DNA of 64,000 nucleotides from Bacillus sp. THAF10. GTDB lineage: Bacteria; Bacillota; Bacilli; Bacillales; Bacillaceae_I. A program made the translations under genes and the position numbers. Of the stretch, positions 38,393 through 47,884 are shown one piece after another. The notes beneath the pieces were generated by a model, which was not told the DNA's origin, searched no databases, and was given only the letters and a program-made list of their open reading frames with translations. The stretch covers positions 2,832,001 to 2,896,000 of the forward strand of contig NZ_CP045403.1 of the NCBI RefSeq assembly GCF_009363695.1. Reading direction: 5' to 3'. Within the stretch, counting starts at the first letter, position 1, and every line of letters begins with the position of its first letter.

Positions 38393-38875
38393 TTAGTTTA
38401 CAGAATCTCTTTTTAAATCTTTTATTAATACTGGTCCACCAGCAGCAGTTTTAACTCCACGTGTACTATTAACAAGTTTAACTGATTCTACGTTACCATT
38501 TAAAATATAAACATATGAACCAGTTTCTGGAGCTGTATCACCTGTCGTAATTGGTAATAATCCTTTAACATAAGTATCCACTGTTCCATCAGGATCTTTA
38601 ACTTTTTCAAGATATTTCTTATCTTCAAGATAGTTAAGCGTGATGTATACTTTGCCTTGTGATAAAGAAGGATCAGAAGTCACTGCCAATTTAGCAGCAT
38701 TTGCCATCTGCTGTGCATTCGCAACATGAGCATCCTTCTTACTATTGTCTAATAATCCACCAATACTAGGTATAGCAATCGCAGCAATAATCCCTAAAAT
38801 AACAACAACCGCAAGTAATTCAATAAGCGTTAATCCTTTTTCGTTTTTTAACATTTGTCTACATTTTTGTAGCAT
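38393..38875 (-). CDS. Major type IV pilin
   Basis: 160 residues. Short basic leader (MLQKCRQMLKNEKG) then the class III cleavage and helix motif GLTLIELLAVVVILGIIAAI, with Glu5 of the mature protein present. A C-terminal globular domain follows, with GSYVYILNGNVESVKLV. The start at 38875 has GAGGGGGAAAT eight bases upstream; an internal ATG at 38854 would give a shorter leader. It sits between pilC and pilD, and its highly expressed position and family features suggest the main pilus subunit. Confidence 0.9.
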   Translation of the reverse strand: MLQKCRQMLKNEKGLTLIELLAVVVILGIIAAIAIPSIGGLLDNSKKDAHVANAQQMANAAKLAVTSDPSLSQGKVYITLNYLEDKKYLEKVKDPDGTVDTYVKGLLPITTGDTAPETGSYVYILNGNVESVKLVNSTRGVKTAAGGPVLIKDLKRDSVN

Positions 38876-38968
38876 GATAATTTCCCCCTCTATGGAAATA
38901 TGTAGTAATGAATCTATCTATCATTCTATTATACTAACTTACAAAATACAATAAGATTTTACAGCATT

Positions 38969-40177
38969 CTACATCTGAATATGATTAAAAATATCGAACA
39001 TTGGAACTAGTATTGATGTGACTATAGTCCCAACTATTCCTGCGAGCAAAACGATCATTAATGGCTCGATTAAACTTTTCAGACGGTCGGTGGCGTGATC
39101 GACTTCTTTTTCATAAAACTCGGCGATTTTTTCGAGCATCGCGTCCAGTGAGCCCGTATTTTCACCAATGGCAATCATTTGTGTGACAAGCGGTGGGAAG
39201 GCCCAGTGGTCTTTCATCGGACCTGTAAGTGATTCTCCTTTTTCTAGCTCCTGTCTGCTTTTTGCGATAACCTGAGCGATGACCTCGTTTTCCACAATCT
39301 TCTCTACCATCCCCATCGCTTGTAGGATTGGCACAGAGCTTGCAAATAACGAGCTTAAGGTTCTTGTCATACGGGCGATGACTGCTTTTTGTAGCAATGG
39401 GCCAAATATTGGGAGTCGCAAGAGAAAATAGTCCATATAATACTTTGTTTGCTTTTGTGTTCTCATTCCCATTAACGTAACCACGAATCCCCCGATTAAA
39501 AGAAGCAACAGCCACCAAAAGGATTGCATCCACTCACTTGTTCCGAGGACAAATCTCGTGATTAGTGGCAGCTGGGCACCAAAATCACTGAACATCGCCA
39601 CAAAGGTTGGAACTACGCCAACTAATAAAAAGATGACCACTGCGATGGCAATGACACCGAGTACAAGTGGATAGGTTAGGGCAGAGACAATTTTCTGCTT
39701 CGTTTCGTGCTGTTTTTCGTATTGAATCGCTAAGCGATCTAGCGTATCATCAAGGGCTCCACTTGCTTCTCCAGCTTTAATCATGTTAATGAACATTGTG
39801 GAAAAGACTTTCGGGTGCTTTCCTGCCGCTTCTGACAGCGGATTTCCTTGTTTCATTTCTTCTTCCACATCAAAGAGCACACGCTTTAACGTTTTACTGG
39901 ATGTTTGCTGGGCAAGGACGTTGGTCGCTTCTACCACGGAGATTCCTGCACGGATTAGGGTAGAAAACTGACGCAAAAAGATCACAAGGTCACGAAGCTT
40001 CACAGGGTTTCCAAGTGTGATTTCCTTTGTGAATAACGATTCTGGCACTTCCTCCAGATTCATCACACGGATGCCTTTTTCCTTTAGCATCACAATGGCT
40101 TCGCGGCGCGAGCTGCTGATGATACTTCCACTTTGTTTGCCGGCTGTATTTCTGCCGGTATAGGTGAATTTAGGCAT
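38969..40177 (-). CDS. pilC: Type IV pilus inner-membrane platform protein PilC
   Basis: 402 residues, two T2SSF domains (about 68-190 and 270-393) each with membrane helices. Signatures: FTYTGRNTAGKQSGSI at the N terminus, LRQFSTLIRAGISVVEAT, MIKAGEASGALDDTLDRLA and the matching second-half MIAIGENTGSLDAMLEKIA. PilC is the rotary platform moved by PilB and PilT. Its ATG overlaps the last eight bases of pilT. Full length. Confidence 0.95.
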   Translation of the reverse strand: MPKFTYTGRNTAGKQSGSIISSSRREAIVMLKEKGIRVMNLEEVPESLFTKEITLGNPVKLRDLVIFLRQFSTLIRAGISVVEATNVLAQQTSSKTLKRVLFDVEEEMKQGNPLSEAAGKHPKVFSTMFINMIKAGEASGALDDTLDRLAIQYEKQHETKQKIVSALTYPLVLGVIAIAVVIFLLVGVVPTFVAMFSDFGAQLPLITRFVLGTSEWMQSFWWLLLLLIGGFVVTLMGMRTQKQTKYYMDYFLLRLPIFGPLLQKAVIARMTRTLSSLFASSVPILQAMGMVEKIVENEVIAQVIAKSRQELEKGESLTGPMKDHWAFPPLVTQMIAIGENTGSLDAMLEKIAEFYEKEVDHATDRLKSLIEPLMIVLLAGIVGTIVTSILVPMFDIFNHIQM

Positions 40178-41216
40178 AGTTCACAGCCTCCTGTAAGAAG
40201 CTTTCGGCAGAAGCTTTTGAAATAACTCCGTTTTGAATTAGCTGCCTGATGCTCATTTCTAAGGTGTGCATGCCGAGTGCCCGACTTGTTTGCATCACGC
40301 TTTGTATTTGATGGATTTTTTCGTTTCGAATCAAGTTTGCTACTGCAGGTGTATTTACAAGAATCTCGGTTGCTACCTTTCTCCCGCTTCTATCTGCGGT
40401 TGGAAACAGCCTCTGGGAGACAATTGATACTAGTACCGAGGCTAGCTGCACTCTAATTTGAGCCTGCTGTCCTCCAGGAAACACGTCAATTATTCTGTCA
40501 ATAGTAGCAGGCGCACTTGTAGTATGCAGTGTTCCTAGTACGAGATGACCGGTTTCTGCAGCAGTAATGGCAGTTTGAATCGTTTCAAGATCTCGAAGCT
40601 CTCCGACAAGAATGATATCAGGGTCTTGCCGTAGGGAGGCACGTAGACCTGATGCAAAATTTTTCGTATCAAATCCAACCTCACGCTGGTCAATAATACA
40701 CTTATTATGCTTGTGGAGGTATTCAATTGGATCCTCAAGTGTGATGATATGTTTTTTTTCCATTCTGTTTAGGTAATCAATCATTGAAGCGAGTGTGGTT
40801 GATTTTCCACTACCAGTAGGACCAGTTACGAGAAAAAGTCCTTGTGGTTTGGCTACCAAGCTTTGCAGAATATATGGCAGCTGAAGCTCCTCAAGAGATG
40901 GAATTCTTGTTGGAATAATTCGGATGGCAATGGCCACAGACGTTCGTTGGCGGTACGCATTTACCCGAAAACGGGAAATTCCAGGAACACTGTAAGAGAA
41001 GTCCAATTCCCCTTTTTCCTCAAAGCGCTCCCACATAAAATCTGGAATCATTTCCTTTGCTAGTATTTCCATGTCCTCTGGTGTTAGACTATCCTCTCCG
41101 TGACGAGTAAGCTCCCCATTGATCCGAAAAACTGGGGGAACACCTACGGACAGGTGAATGTCTGACGCCTTGGAATCATAGGCAGTATGCAGCCAGCTTT
41201 TCATTTTCTCAATCAT
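40170..41216 (-). CDS. pilT: Type IV pilus retraction ATPase PilT
   Basis: 348 residues. N-terminal PAS-like domain with ASDIHLSVGVPPVFRINGEL, Walker A GPTGSGKSTTLASMIDYLN, Asp box EDPIEY, Walker B DPDIILVGELRD, His box LGTLHTTSA, and the C-terminal VANLIRNEKI, corresponding to the AIRNLIRE retraction motif. PilT depolymerises pili to give twitching and DNA uptake. Its presence beside pilB argues for retractile pili. It is nine bases after pilB. Confidence 0.96.
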   Translation of the reverse strand: MIEKMKSWLHTAYDSKASDIHLSVGVPPVFRINGELTRHGEDSLTPEDMEILAKEMIPDFMWERFEEKGELDFSYSVPGISRFRVNAYRQRTSVAIAIRIIPTRIPSLEELQLPYILQSLVAKPQGLFLVTGPTGSGKSTTLASMIDYLNRMEKKHIITLEDPIEYLHKHNKCIIDQREVGFDTKNFASGLRASLRQDPDIILVGELRDLETIQTAITAAETGHLVLGTLHTTSAPATIDRIIDVFPGGQQAQIRVQLASVLVSIVSQRLFPTADRSGRKVATEILVNTPAVANLIRNEKIHQIQSVMQTSRALGMHTLEMSIRQLIQNGVISKASAESFLQEAVNYA

Positions 41217-41224
41217 CTTCTCAC

Positions 41225-42892
41225 CTACTCTGCTAACGCGACACGCAAGATTTCCTCGGTGGTCGTTAAGCCTTGTTTTACTTTTTCTAAACCATCATCA
41301 ATCAAAAAGACGGTATCTATGTCATACGCCATTTCACGAATCGCAGAAACCGGTTCATTGTTCATGATTAATTTTTTCATGCGGTCATTAATGACAAGAA
41401 GCTCATGAATAGCAAGTCGACCTTTATAGCCTGTCATGTTACACGTTCCACAGCCTCGGCCTCGTTGTATTCCTTCAATTGTCATCCCACGCTTGGCAAA
41501 AATCTCACGTTCCCTTTGTGTAGGCTCCTCCATTTGCGCACAATCACGGCACACCTTCCGCACAAGACGCTGCGCGAGCACACCATTTATTGAAGAAGCA
41601 ACAAGAAACGGTTCTACCTTCATATCTATTAGCCTCGTAATGGTACTAATAGAATCATTGGTATGCAATGTGCTAAGAACAAGGTGACCCGTTAGAGAAG
41701 CTCGAATGGCAACCTCAGCTGTTTCCCTGTCACGAATCTCCCCCACCATGATTACGTTAGGATCCTGACGGAGAATGGCACGAAGTCCCTTCGCAAAGGT
41801 CATTCCGACATTTGTGTTCACTTGGATTTGATTGATTCCTTCCAATTGATACTCTACCGGATCCTCTACTGTAATAATGTTAACCTTTTCATTATTTAGG
41901 TTATTGAGTGCAGCATAAAGAGTGGATGATTTACCTGACCCGGTAGGACCAGTGATCAAAATGATGCCTGTTGGGCGGTTTATTAGTTCCATAAATCGCT
42001 TGTGATTCTTTCCATTGAACCCAAGCTGAGAAATATCATTTAATGCACTGCTCATATCGAGGATACGCATAACAACCTTTTCACCAAAAACGGTTGGAAG
42101 GGTGGAAACACGAACATCAACCGGATGAAATTCGACATTGGTTTTAATGCGGCCATCCTGTGGTACCCTGTGTTCGGTGATATCCATTTTCCCCATTATT
42201 TTTATTCTGGCAACGAGAACATTTTGTGTATGCTTTGGCAACGTTCTTTCAACTTGTAAAACACCATCAATACGATACCTAACAACCACCTTCGTTTCAT
42301 GGGGGTCGATATGAATATCACTAGCACGTTGTTGAATGGCATTTTGTAATAATTGATTCACAATACGGACAATTGGGGAATCGTCCTCTGTAACGCGTTC
42401 CTCTTCCACTTTTACATCCATAGTCGGATCGAGACCAACAAAAAGGTTGTCCATGGAGTCTGTGGAATCATAATATTTTGTGATCGAGCGAAGAATATCA
42501 TCCTTTGTTGCAATGACTGGTTGCACTTCAAATCCTGTCGATAATCGCAAGTCATCAATCGCAAAAAAGTCCATAGGGTCCGCCATTGCCACAAACAGCT
42601 TATCATTCTCTTTTTTTAAGGGAATAAGTAAGTTTCTTTTTGCAAACTCCTTGGATACTACATGCATTAACTTTTCATCGAAGGGATAACGGAACAGGCT
42701 GACGTGCGGGATGCCCAATTGAAATTCAAGCACTTCAATAAGCTGCTGCTCGGTTATATATCCTTTATGAAGAAGCAAATCTCCTAATTTTTGATCCTTC
42801 GTTTTTTCTTTTAATGTGTCTTTCAGCTGTTTTTCTGTAATGATACCGGCATCCACAAGAAGATCTCCAAGGCGTTTTCTTAATTGAACCAT
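41225..42892 (-). CDS. pilB: Type IV pilus extension ATPase PilB
   Basis: 555 residues. The N terminus carries two MshEN-like repeats (RLGDLLVDAGIITEKQL at 6-22 and LGDLLLHKGYITEQQLIEVL at 36-55), motifs known to bind cyclic di-GMP in related ATPases. The core has ASDIHIDPHE, Walker A GPTGSGKSSTLYAAL, EDPVEYQ, Walker B DPNVIMVGEIRD, LVLSTLHTND, and a zinc knuckle CRDC...CGTCNMTGYKGR. PilB powers pilus assembly. It precedes pilT and pilC in the operon. Confidence 0.96.
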   Translation of the reverse strand: MVQLRKRLGDLLVDAGIITEKQLKDTLKEKTKDQKLGDLLLHKGYITEQQLIEVLEFQLGIPHVSLFRYPFDEKLMHVVSKEFAKRNLLIPLKKENDKLFVAMADPMDFFAIDDLRLSTGFEVQPVIATKDDILRSITKYYDSTDSMDNLFVGLDPTMDVKVEEERVTEDDSPIVRIVNQLLQNAIQQRASDIHIDPHETKVVVRYRIDGVLQVERTLPKHTQNVLVARIKIMGKMDITEHRVPQDGRIKTNVEFHPVDVRVSTLPTVFGEKVVMRILDMSSALNDISQLGFNGKNHKRFMELINRPTGIILITGPTGSGKSSTLYAALNNLNNEKVNIITVEDPVEYQLEGINQIQVNTNVGMTFAKGLRAILRQDPNVIMVGEIRDRETAEVAIRASLTGHLVLSTLHTNDSISTITRLIDMKVEPFLVASSINGVLAQRLVRKVCRDCAQMEEPTQREREIFAKRGMTIEGIQRGRGCGTCNMTGYKGRLAIHELLVINDRMKKLIMNNEPVSAIREMAYDIDTVFLIDDGLEKVKQGLTTTEEILRVALAE

Positions 42893-42915
42893 TTTAACTG
42901 ATCATCCTTTGATTT

Positions 42916-44379
42916 TTATTTTCCTGTTTCCCCAGTTGAAGAGCCTTCTCCGGGATCAGTAGGCGGCGTATTGCCTGAGTTAGACCCTCCGTTATTGGAA
43001 CCTGAATTAGGAGGATTATTTCCCGAACCGGAATTGTTCGTAGGATTACTTCCCGGAGTGTTAGAGTTATTGTTATTATTCGTATTATTGTTCGTGTTGT
43101 TGTTATTGTTTGTGTTGTTATTGTTTGTGTTTGATCCTGAATTGGATGAAGTATTATTTCCTGAACCAGGAGTACCTGCATTTCCACTCGTACCATTATT
43201 AGGAGCGGTCACAACGGGATTGTTTACTACTGCTGGACGCGAGAGACTATGTTGCTCCACTCGCTGAATCGGTGAATAGAAATCCTCACTATAAAGGGTG
43301 GTTTCTACAACATTTCCTTCTACGTCCTTTGCTGCCCTAACAAGGTGTATGTATGTCCCATCTCTTCCTTGTTCCTTCACATTTTTTCTGTTGCTTGGCA
43401 GTGTAGCGGAATACTGCACAATCGTTTTCGGTGCGAGAGTCTTTCTTTCTACCTCCGTTATCTCATACTCATATGGAAGTGGACCCCCGTTCAATTCCCC
43501 TGAAATGAAGGAATTGCTTGCATTGATTGTAAATTTGTAGTCACTGGAATTTGGGTTATTGAATACAAAATCCATTCTATCCTTTTGTATCAGGACTTCA
43601 TATCCTTCCGAAGCCCATAAAGGCATCACATTGGAAATATGTCTTTCTGAAACATGAAAGTTGGTAGGGCCAATAAGTTCAAACAATAACGATGCAAAGA
43701 TACTTGCTGCTTCATCTGACAGATTAATCTGTTCCTTTTGCATCCATTCATTTATAGAAAAACTTGCTTTACCAGGAATAACTAATTCAAAATTGTTAAA
43801 TACATCTGTCATTTCCTTTAAATCTGATGTTCCCGATAAAGATATTTCTGCCACAACAGTGGTTTCTAAAGCAGTTGCATTCTCTGTCAAATAGTTTGCT
43901 AGAGAAAAAGTATGATCCCCTTCTTTTAGCTCGGAAGCTACTTTTTCCATATCTCTTTTCAGCAGCTCTGAATCAAGAGATGTAAAGATTTCATTGCTTT
44001 GTGTAATTGCTTCTATTTGTTCAAGCAATTTGCCGATCGGAAGTTCTACTTTTAAGCCATTCACCGTTCCGTTTTCTGCGTAATCAATTGTTTCAGGTAT
44101 TTGGTAGATAAATGCATCCTTAGGAAAGGGAAGGAGTTCACCAGTCCATTCGAGAAAGATGGTATCATTAGACACCCAATTGTTTTTTGCTTTGTCCAGT
44201 TTAGCTTCTGCTTCCTCTTTTGAGTGATTACTTACTTCTTCGGTGGCAATCATCGTTTCCTCTGCGAACGTCATATTCTCTGGAAGCCACTTTCCTGCCA
44301 ATTTCCCCCCTAATTGTGAGAACCCGAAAATAAATCCGGTACACCCTATTAGGACAACCAATAATTTTAAGCTCCGCAT
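42916..44379 (-). CDS. Secreted VanW/G5-like protein with Asn-rich tail
   Basis: 487 residues. N-terminal signal or anchor helix (about 5-22, LLVVLIGCTGFIFGFSQLGG). The middle contains a VanW-like region (SFSINEWMQKEQINLSDEAA and later HISNVMPLWASEGYEVLI), followed by a G5-like segment (about 305-375: NVKEQGRDGTYIHLVRAAKD). From about residue 390 the protein is a low-complexity Asn/Gly/Ser/Thr/Pro tail. Such tails suggest a surface or wall-spanning linker. It is the first large gene of the minus-strand pilus operon. Function unknown; an assembly factor that lets the pilus cross the thick wall is one reading. Confidence 0.65.
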   Translation of the reverse strand: MRSLKLLVVLIGCTGFIFGFSQLGGKLAGKWLPENMTFAEETMIATEEVSNHSKEEAEAKLDKAKNNWVSNDTIFLEWTGELLPFPKDAFIYQIPETIDYAENGTVNGLKVELPIGKLLEQIEAITQSNEIFTSLDSELLKRDMEKVASELKEGDHTFSLANYLTENATALETTVVAEISLSGTSDLKEMTDVFNNFELVIPGKASFSINEWMQKEQINLSDEAASIFASLLFELIGPTNFHVSERHISNVMPLWASEGYEVLIQKDRMDFVFNNPNSSDYKFTINASNSFISGELNGGPLPYEYEITEVERKTLAPKTIVQYSATLPSNRKNVKEQGRDGTYIHLVRAAKDVEGNVVETTLYSEDFYSPIQRVEQHSLSRPAVVNNPVVTAPNNGTSGNAGTPGSGNNTSSNSGSNTNNNNTNNNNNTNNNTNNNNNSNTPGSNPTNNSGSGNNPPNSGSNNGGSNSGNTPPTDPGEGSSTGETGK

Positions 44380-44418
44380 TCTGTTACCCCCGTTTTATTC
44401 GCTTGAAAGAATTCATAA

Positions 44419-44694
44419 TTAGTTGAATTTTTTTTCATCGTATGAAGAAGTGTTAATGAATAATGGCAATCGTTGAAGTAGTATAGCAGTTAGAAGTAGA
44501 AGAAACACCATTAAGATAATACTGTGCCATAAAGTAAGCAGATTAAATATGTAAATGCCGATTAAGCTGATAAGTAATGAGATGCCAGGCAACAACCACT
44601 TCCCTGTCCTAGTTACTTTCATTGGAACAAAGAAGAAAATAAGTAATAACAGAATAGATAATAACAGTGCAAATCCATAATTAAGCAATTCCAA
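44419..44694 (-). CDS. Small membrane protein, unknown
   Basis: 91 residues with three membrane helices (about 5-24, 33-51, 55-76) and a polar tail. I do not recognise the family. It is the first gene on the minus strand at the divergent centre of the pilus locus, 39 bases before the VanW/G5-like gene, so probably co-transcribed with it. It lacks a prepilin motif. Confidence 0.6.
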   Translation of the reverse strand: MELLNYGFALLLSILLLLIFFFVPMKVTRTGKWLLPGISLLISLIGIYIFNLLTLWHSIILMVFLLLLTAILLQRLPLFINTSSYDEKKFN

Positions 44695-44756
44695 AATCTC
44701 ACCACTTTCTATCTATTTTTACAAAATTTGTAGAACAAAGTAAACTATTGTTATTG

Positions 44757-44790
44757 TATAATAAAGATAGGTAATTTGAAATAGGAGAAT
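44757..44790 (+). promoter_or_regulatory. Putative -10 box and ribosome site for minor pilin genes
   Basis: TATAAT at 44757-44762 is a perfect -10 box with no good -35 at the normal distance. AATAGGAGAA follows at 44780-44789, eight bases or so before the ATG at 44796. Confidence 0.4.
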
Positions 44791-44795
44791 CATAG

Positions 44796-45482
44796 ATGAA
44801 AAAACTTTTTAAGGAACAAAAAGGTTTCACTTTATTAGAGGTATTGCTATCCCTTACTATTCTTTCTGTTGTTATTATCGGAATGATGAGTTTTTTTCAA
44901 AACAGTTTCCATTATGTGAATGAAAATGAGGATAAAACCATTGCCACGCAAATTGCCCGTAATGTTATGAATTACGTGGAGAAACAAAGTTTTAATAAGT
45001 TTGAGGGGTACCTGTCTCATGAGGTTGATTCCAATGAAAATGTACATATCCTATCCTTGGACAAAACGTATTGTGATAAAAAAGTAACCATCAAAAAGAA
45101 TTCTTCTTCGAGTGATTCCACCTTAGACGGTATTGTCCTTTTTGACAGCATAGACCGCTGCCTATCCATCTTAGATCCTGTCATAAACAATGAAGTTTAT
45201 TCATCCAAGACTGCCATTTCCATCTTTCTAGTAAAATACAATGATTTTGAAACATTGTCATCTTTGTCTGAGTTAATTTCAAAAGATGATCCTTCCGTTA
45301 GTAATCTTCCTTCAAGTATTAAGGAATTGATGATGAATGACCATGAGAACTTCAGCAGTTTGTTACAGCCGAATGAATACATCCGTGCCAATCTATTAAA
45401 AGTATATGTAGTACTAGATTGGAAAGATAATAGGGAAGATGTCGTAATCCAAGGAGTGCTAAGCCATGAGACGATTAGGTGA
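44796..45482 (+). CDS. Minor pilin, PilV-like
   Basis: 228 residues. Short basic leader (MKKLFKEQKG) and the prepilin motif GFTLLEVLLSLTILSVVIIG, then the early helix with FFQNSF and a soluble domain. The cysteines in the middle (TYCDKK, DRCLSI) could form a disulfide. It is processed by ComC/PilD and is first of three minor-pilin genes on the plus strand, overlapping the next by 17 bases. Its assignment as PilV-like comes from order and motif, not from clear similarity in the globular part. Confidence 0.8.
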   Translation: MKKLFKEQKGFTLLEVLLSLTILSVVIIGMMSFFQNSFHYVNENEDKTIATQIARNVMNYVEKQSFNKFEGYLSHEVDSNENVHILSLDKTYCDKKVTIKKNSSSSDSTLDGIVLFDSIDRCLSILDPVINNEVYSSKTAISIFLVKYNDFETLSSLSELISKDDPSVSNLPSSIKELMMNDHENFSSLLQPNEYIRANLLKVYVVLDWKDNREDVVIQGVLSHETIR

Positions 45483-46110
45483 GTGGAGAAATGAAGATGG
45501 CGTAACGTTATTAGAACTTCTTGCCGTTATCGTTATTAGCGGTATTATTCTTAGCACTATTTACGGAGTTTTTATTACCGGAATTAATCTATATAAAAAA
45601 ATCGGCATTGAAAGTCAACTGAAAGAAGAAGCAGATTATATTGTTGCCAATGTACTGAATGAATTTTATGCTTTTTCCCCAGATGATGTAGTGTTTGATG
45701 ATAATCAAGACGAACTTTCCCTTTTCAAAAAAACGGAACTTCAATTAAACAATAAGGATTTTATTGCTTCTTCAGAAAAAGAAAGTGCTGAAATTGAAAA
45801 GGTTATGCTTCAATTAGTAGACAATCAGACGGGAAAGGATTTGTTTCTTACCACTACCTCTTTAATAGGAGAGGAAAGGGAAGAAACGACTACCCAAGTA
45901 AATAATGATAAATACCATATCAAAGCGGTTAAGGATCAAGCTGGTGAAGATTTGCCTATTTTTGATTTCCAGTGTACTACGATGGAAAAATCGATGTGTA
46001 AAGGCGGCATTATCACCTTTCAGTTCAGCCTTTCCCATGAAATTTATAGTCAAGAGACAAATAGGTTGTATGTAGAACCTATCGAATTTTATAGCAAGTT
46101 TGGATATTAA
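45466..46110 (+). CDS. Minor pilin, PilW/PilJ-like
   Basis: 214 residues. Leader MRRLGEWRNEDG followed by the cleavage motif GVTLLELLAVIVISGIILST (mature Glu5 kept). The globular part contains LKEEADYIVANVLNEFY, which resembles the PilW/GspJ group, and two cysteines (FQCTTMEKSMCKGG). It overlaps the preceding gene by 17 bases and precedes the larger PilX-like gene. Probably a tip-complex pseudopilin that primes pilus assembly. Confidence 0.8.
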   Translation: MRRLGEWRNEDGVTLLELLAVIVISGIILSTIYGVFITGINLYKKIGIESQLKEEADYIVANVLNEFYAFSPDDVVFDDNQDELSLFKKTELQLNNKDFIASSEKESAEIEKVMLQLVDNQTGKDLFLTTTSLIGEEREETTTQVNNDKYHIKAVKDQAGEDLPIFDFQCTTMEKSMCKGGIITFQFSLSHEIYSQETNRLYVEPIEFYSKFGY

Positions 46111-46127
46111 CTGTATGAGGTGTTCTG

Positions 46128-47846
46128 ATGAATGAAAAGGGATCTAGCTTATTAGTAGTTTTAATCACAGTCACTGTGTTTATGATATTGGGTATTTCGC
46201 TCTTGACGATGGCTCTTGGTGGTACCTTACGAACGCAAATTCAACTTGATAAATACGAGAATATTTATGAAGGCAAAGGGGAGCTTGATTTCCTTATTGC
46301 AAAATTTAAAGAACAAGTGGTGGAGATCCCTCTTAAGGCGGAGGATTTACCTTTTAAATATCAAACAACTTTAGATACCATTTTGGCTGATTTGGAAGAT
46401 CACCCCAACTTTACCGCGAATGATATCACACATCTCTATACAGATCAAAAACATGAGCTTTTCACAAGAATCTATGAGTTTAGCATCGTTCATGGAGAAG
46501 CACCAAATATAAGAACAGTGAAAAAAAGAGTTGTATTATCTCCTGCACCAAGCTTTTTAGACTATGCACTCGGTTCTTATAGTCCATCGGAGGAAGAAGG
46601 ACGACTGAATATCCAAGGTTCACCAAATGTCGATGGAGATGTTATTGCTAACCACCTTCTAATAAAAAATGAAGCAGCATTTACAGATTTGAACGGACCT
46701 GGAACGACTAACACTCCTTTTGCTGCTATTAACGGTAAAGTTGATGTGCAAAAAAACATTACCATTTGGGATTCCGTTTCGGCTATGGAAGTACTTGATA
46801 TTCCAGCAGAATGGCTGCCTACTGACAAGCTATTGGCATCATTTTTTTATCAACTTGATAAGCCGGAAGTTTTTTCCGGTAACGAAGACTTTGTTCATGT
46901 TGATTTTAAGCAAACCTATTTACGAGTGCTAAATGAGCAATTGTCATTACCTGAACCAATTCTGACCAGTGACCTTGATGGGATTGATTCTTTGCAAGTT
47001 ATTCGTGAAAAGGTCGGTCTCTTGAATGAAAGTACGCTGCCTTTAAACTTGCAAGGAGATATGCTATTACTTGACATGGATACAATAAATAGCATTAGTG
47101 AACCAATTGTCTACCATCAACCCGTAGCCATTAACAGCGCAGTTGGACCAATTGTAGTGGATAAGGAAATGGTGATTAATGGAGATTTAACCATCACCTC
47201 TGCATTAAATAACACGATTTCTATCAGAAAACCGCTTGTGGTATTAGGAGACTTGACCATCGATCTTGCAAATACACCGATGGATATTAGCGGCACTGTG
47301 ATTGTTCACGGAAATTTAAAGATTAATGGAAATGAAGAAGTCGTAGGTACAGAAACAGAAAATGATGCAATAAAGTTTGATAGTGTGATGTATGCTTTTG
47401 GGGAAAGCTTTATATCTAATACAAACATTGAAGGAATTGACGAGACTAAACAGCTTGTTCTTTTCTCAAACGGACCCATTACCATCACAAGAATCAACGA
47501 ATTTAACAAGTTTTCCAAAGAAATCGAAAATGATAACATCTATGACTTGTCTAATGAAAGCACACCGCTTAAAGCTTTCTTTTATACGGAAGATAAAGCA
47601 ACCTTATATGGTGTGGGATCGATGTTTCATATTCATGGAGGACTATTCGCAAAGAAAGAGCTAACCGTAAATGCCCTTCGTGGCGATACGGAAAGTAATA
47701 CACTTGTAACTCCTACCCCAGTTCAAGAAGGAAAGAAAACACGCTTTCAAGTAGTCCATGACCCCGATGTACTTGTCAGTCAGGTTTCAAGATTACCTGT
47801 AGCGGACAGATTAAGGGTAATAGTAGATGATACCACAGTAAAATAA
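46128..47846 (+). CDS. Large PilX-like protein with beta-solenoid-like body
   Basis: 572 residues. The N terminus (MNEKGSSLLVVLITVTVF, then MILGISLLTMAL) is a hydrophobic helix with a short leader, like PilX/GspK, but the canonical Glu5 is absent, as often in the GspK group. The body has repeated short strands of the type VINGDLTIT, VVLGDLTID, VIVHGNLKING (about residues 340-410), suggesting a right-handed beta-solenoid or bactofilin-like fold. It is third of the minor-pilin genes, and about three times larger than usual PilX. Stop followed by a bidirectional terminator. Confidence 0.7.
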   Translation: MNEKGSSLLVVLITVTVFMILGISLLTMALGGTLRTQIQLDKYENIYEGKGELDFLIAKFKEQVVEIPLKAEDLPFKYQTTLDTILADLEDHPNFTANDITHLYTDQKHELFTRIYEFSIVHGEAPNIRTVKKRVVLSPAPSFLDYALGSYSPSEEEGRLNIQGSPNVDGDVIANHLLIKNEAAFTDLNGPGTTNTPFAAINGKVDVQKNITIWDSVSAMEVLDIPAEWLPTDKLLASFFYQLDKPEVFSGNEDFVHVDFKQTYLRVLNEQLSLPEPILTSDLDGIDSLQVIREKVGLLNESTLPLNLQGDMLLLDMDTINSISEPIVYHQPVAINSAVGPIVVDKEMVINGDLTITSALNNTISIRKPLVVLGDLTIDLANTPMDISGTVIVHGNLKINGNEEVVGTETENDAIKFDSVMYAFGESFISNTNIEGIDETKQLVLFSNGPITITRINEFNKFSKEIENDNIYDLSNESTPLKAFFYTEDKATLYGVGSMFHIHGGLFAKKELTVNALRGDTESNTLVTPTPVQEGKKTRFQVVHDPDVLVSQVSRLPVADRLRVIVDDTTVK

Positions 47847-47884
47847 ACAAGGAGCTCCTGAAATTCAGGAGCTCCTTGTTTATT
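47844..47884. terminator. Bidirectional terminator between the PilX-like and vWA genes
   Basis: A perfect 17-base stem (TAAACAAGGAGCTCCTG with CAGGAGCTCCTTGTTTA) around AAATT; T-rich on both strands. It serves both convergent genes. Confidence 0.95.

Noticed and set aside
42971..43267. Leu/Phe-rich plus-strand frame opposite the VanW/G5-like gene
   Set aside because: It is the complement of the Asn-rich tail, with no start signal.
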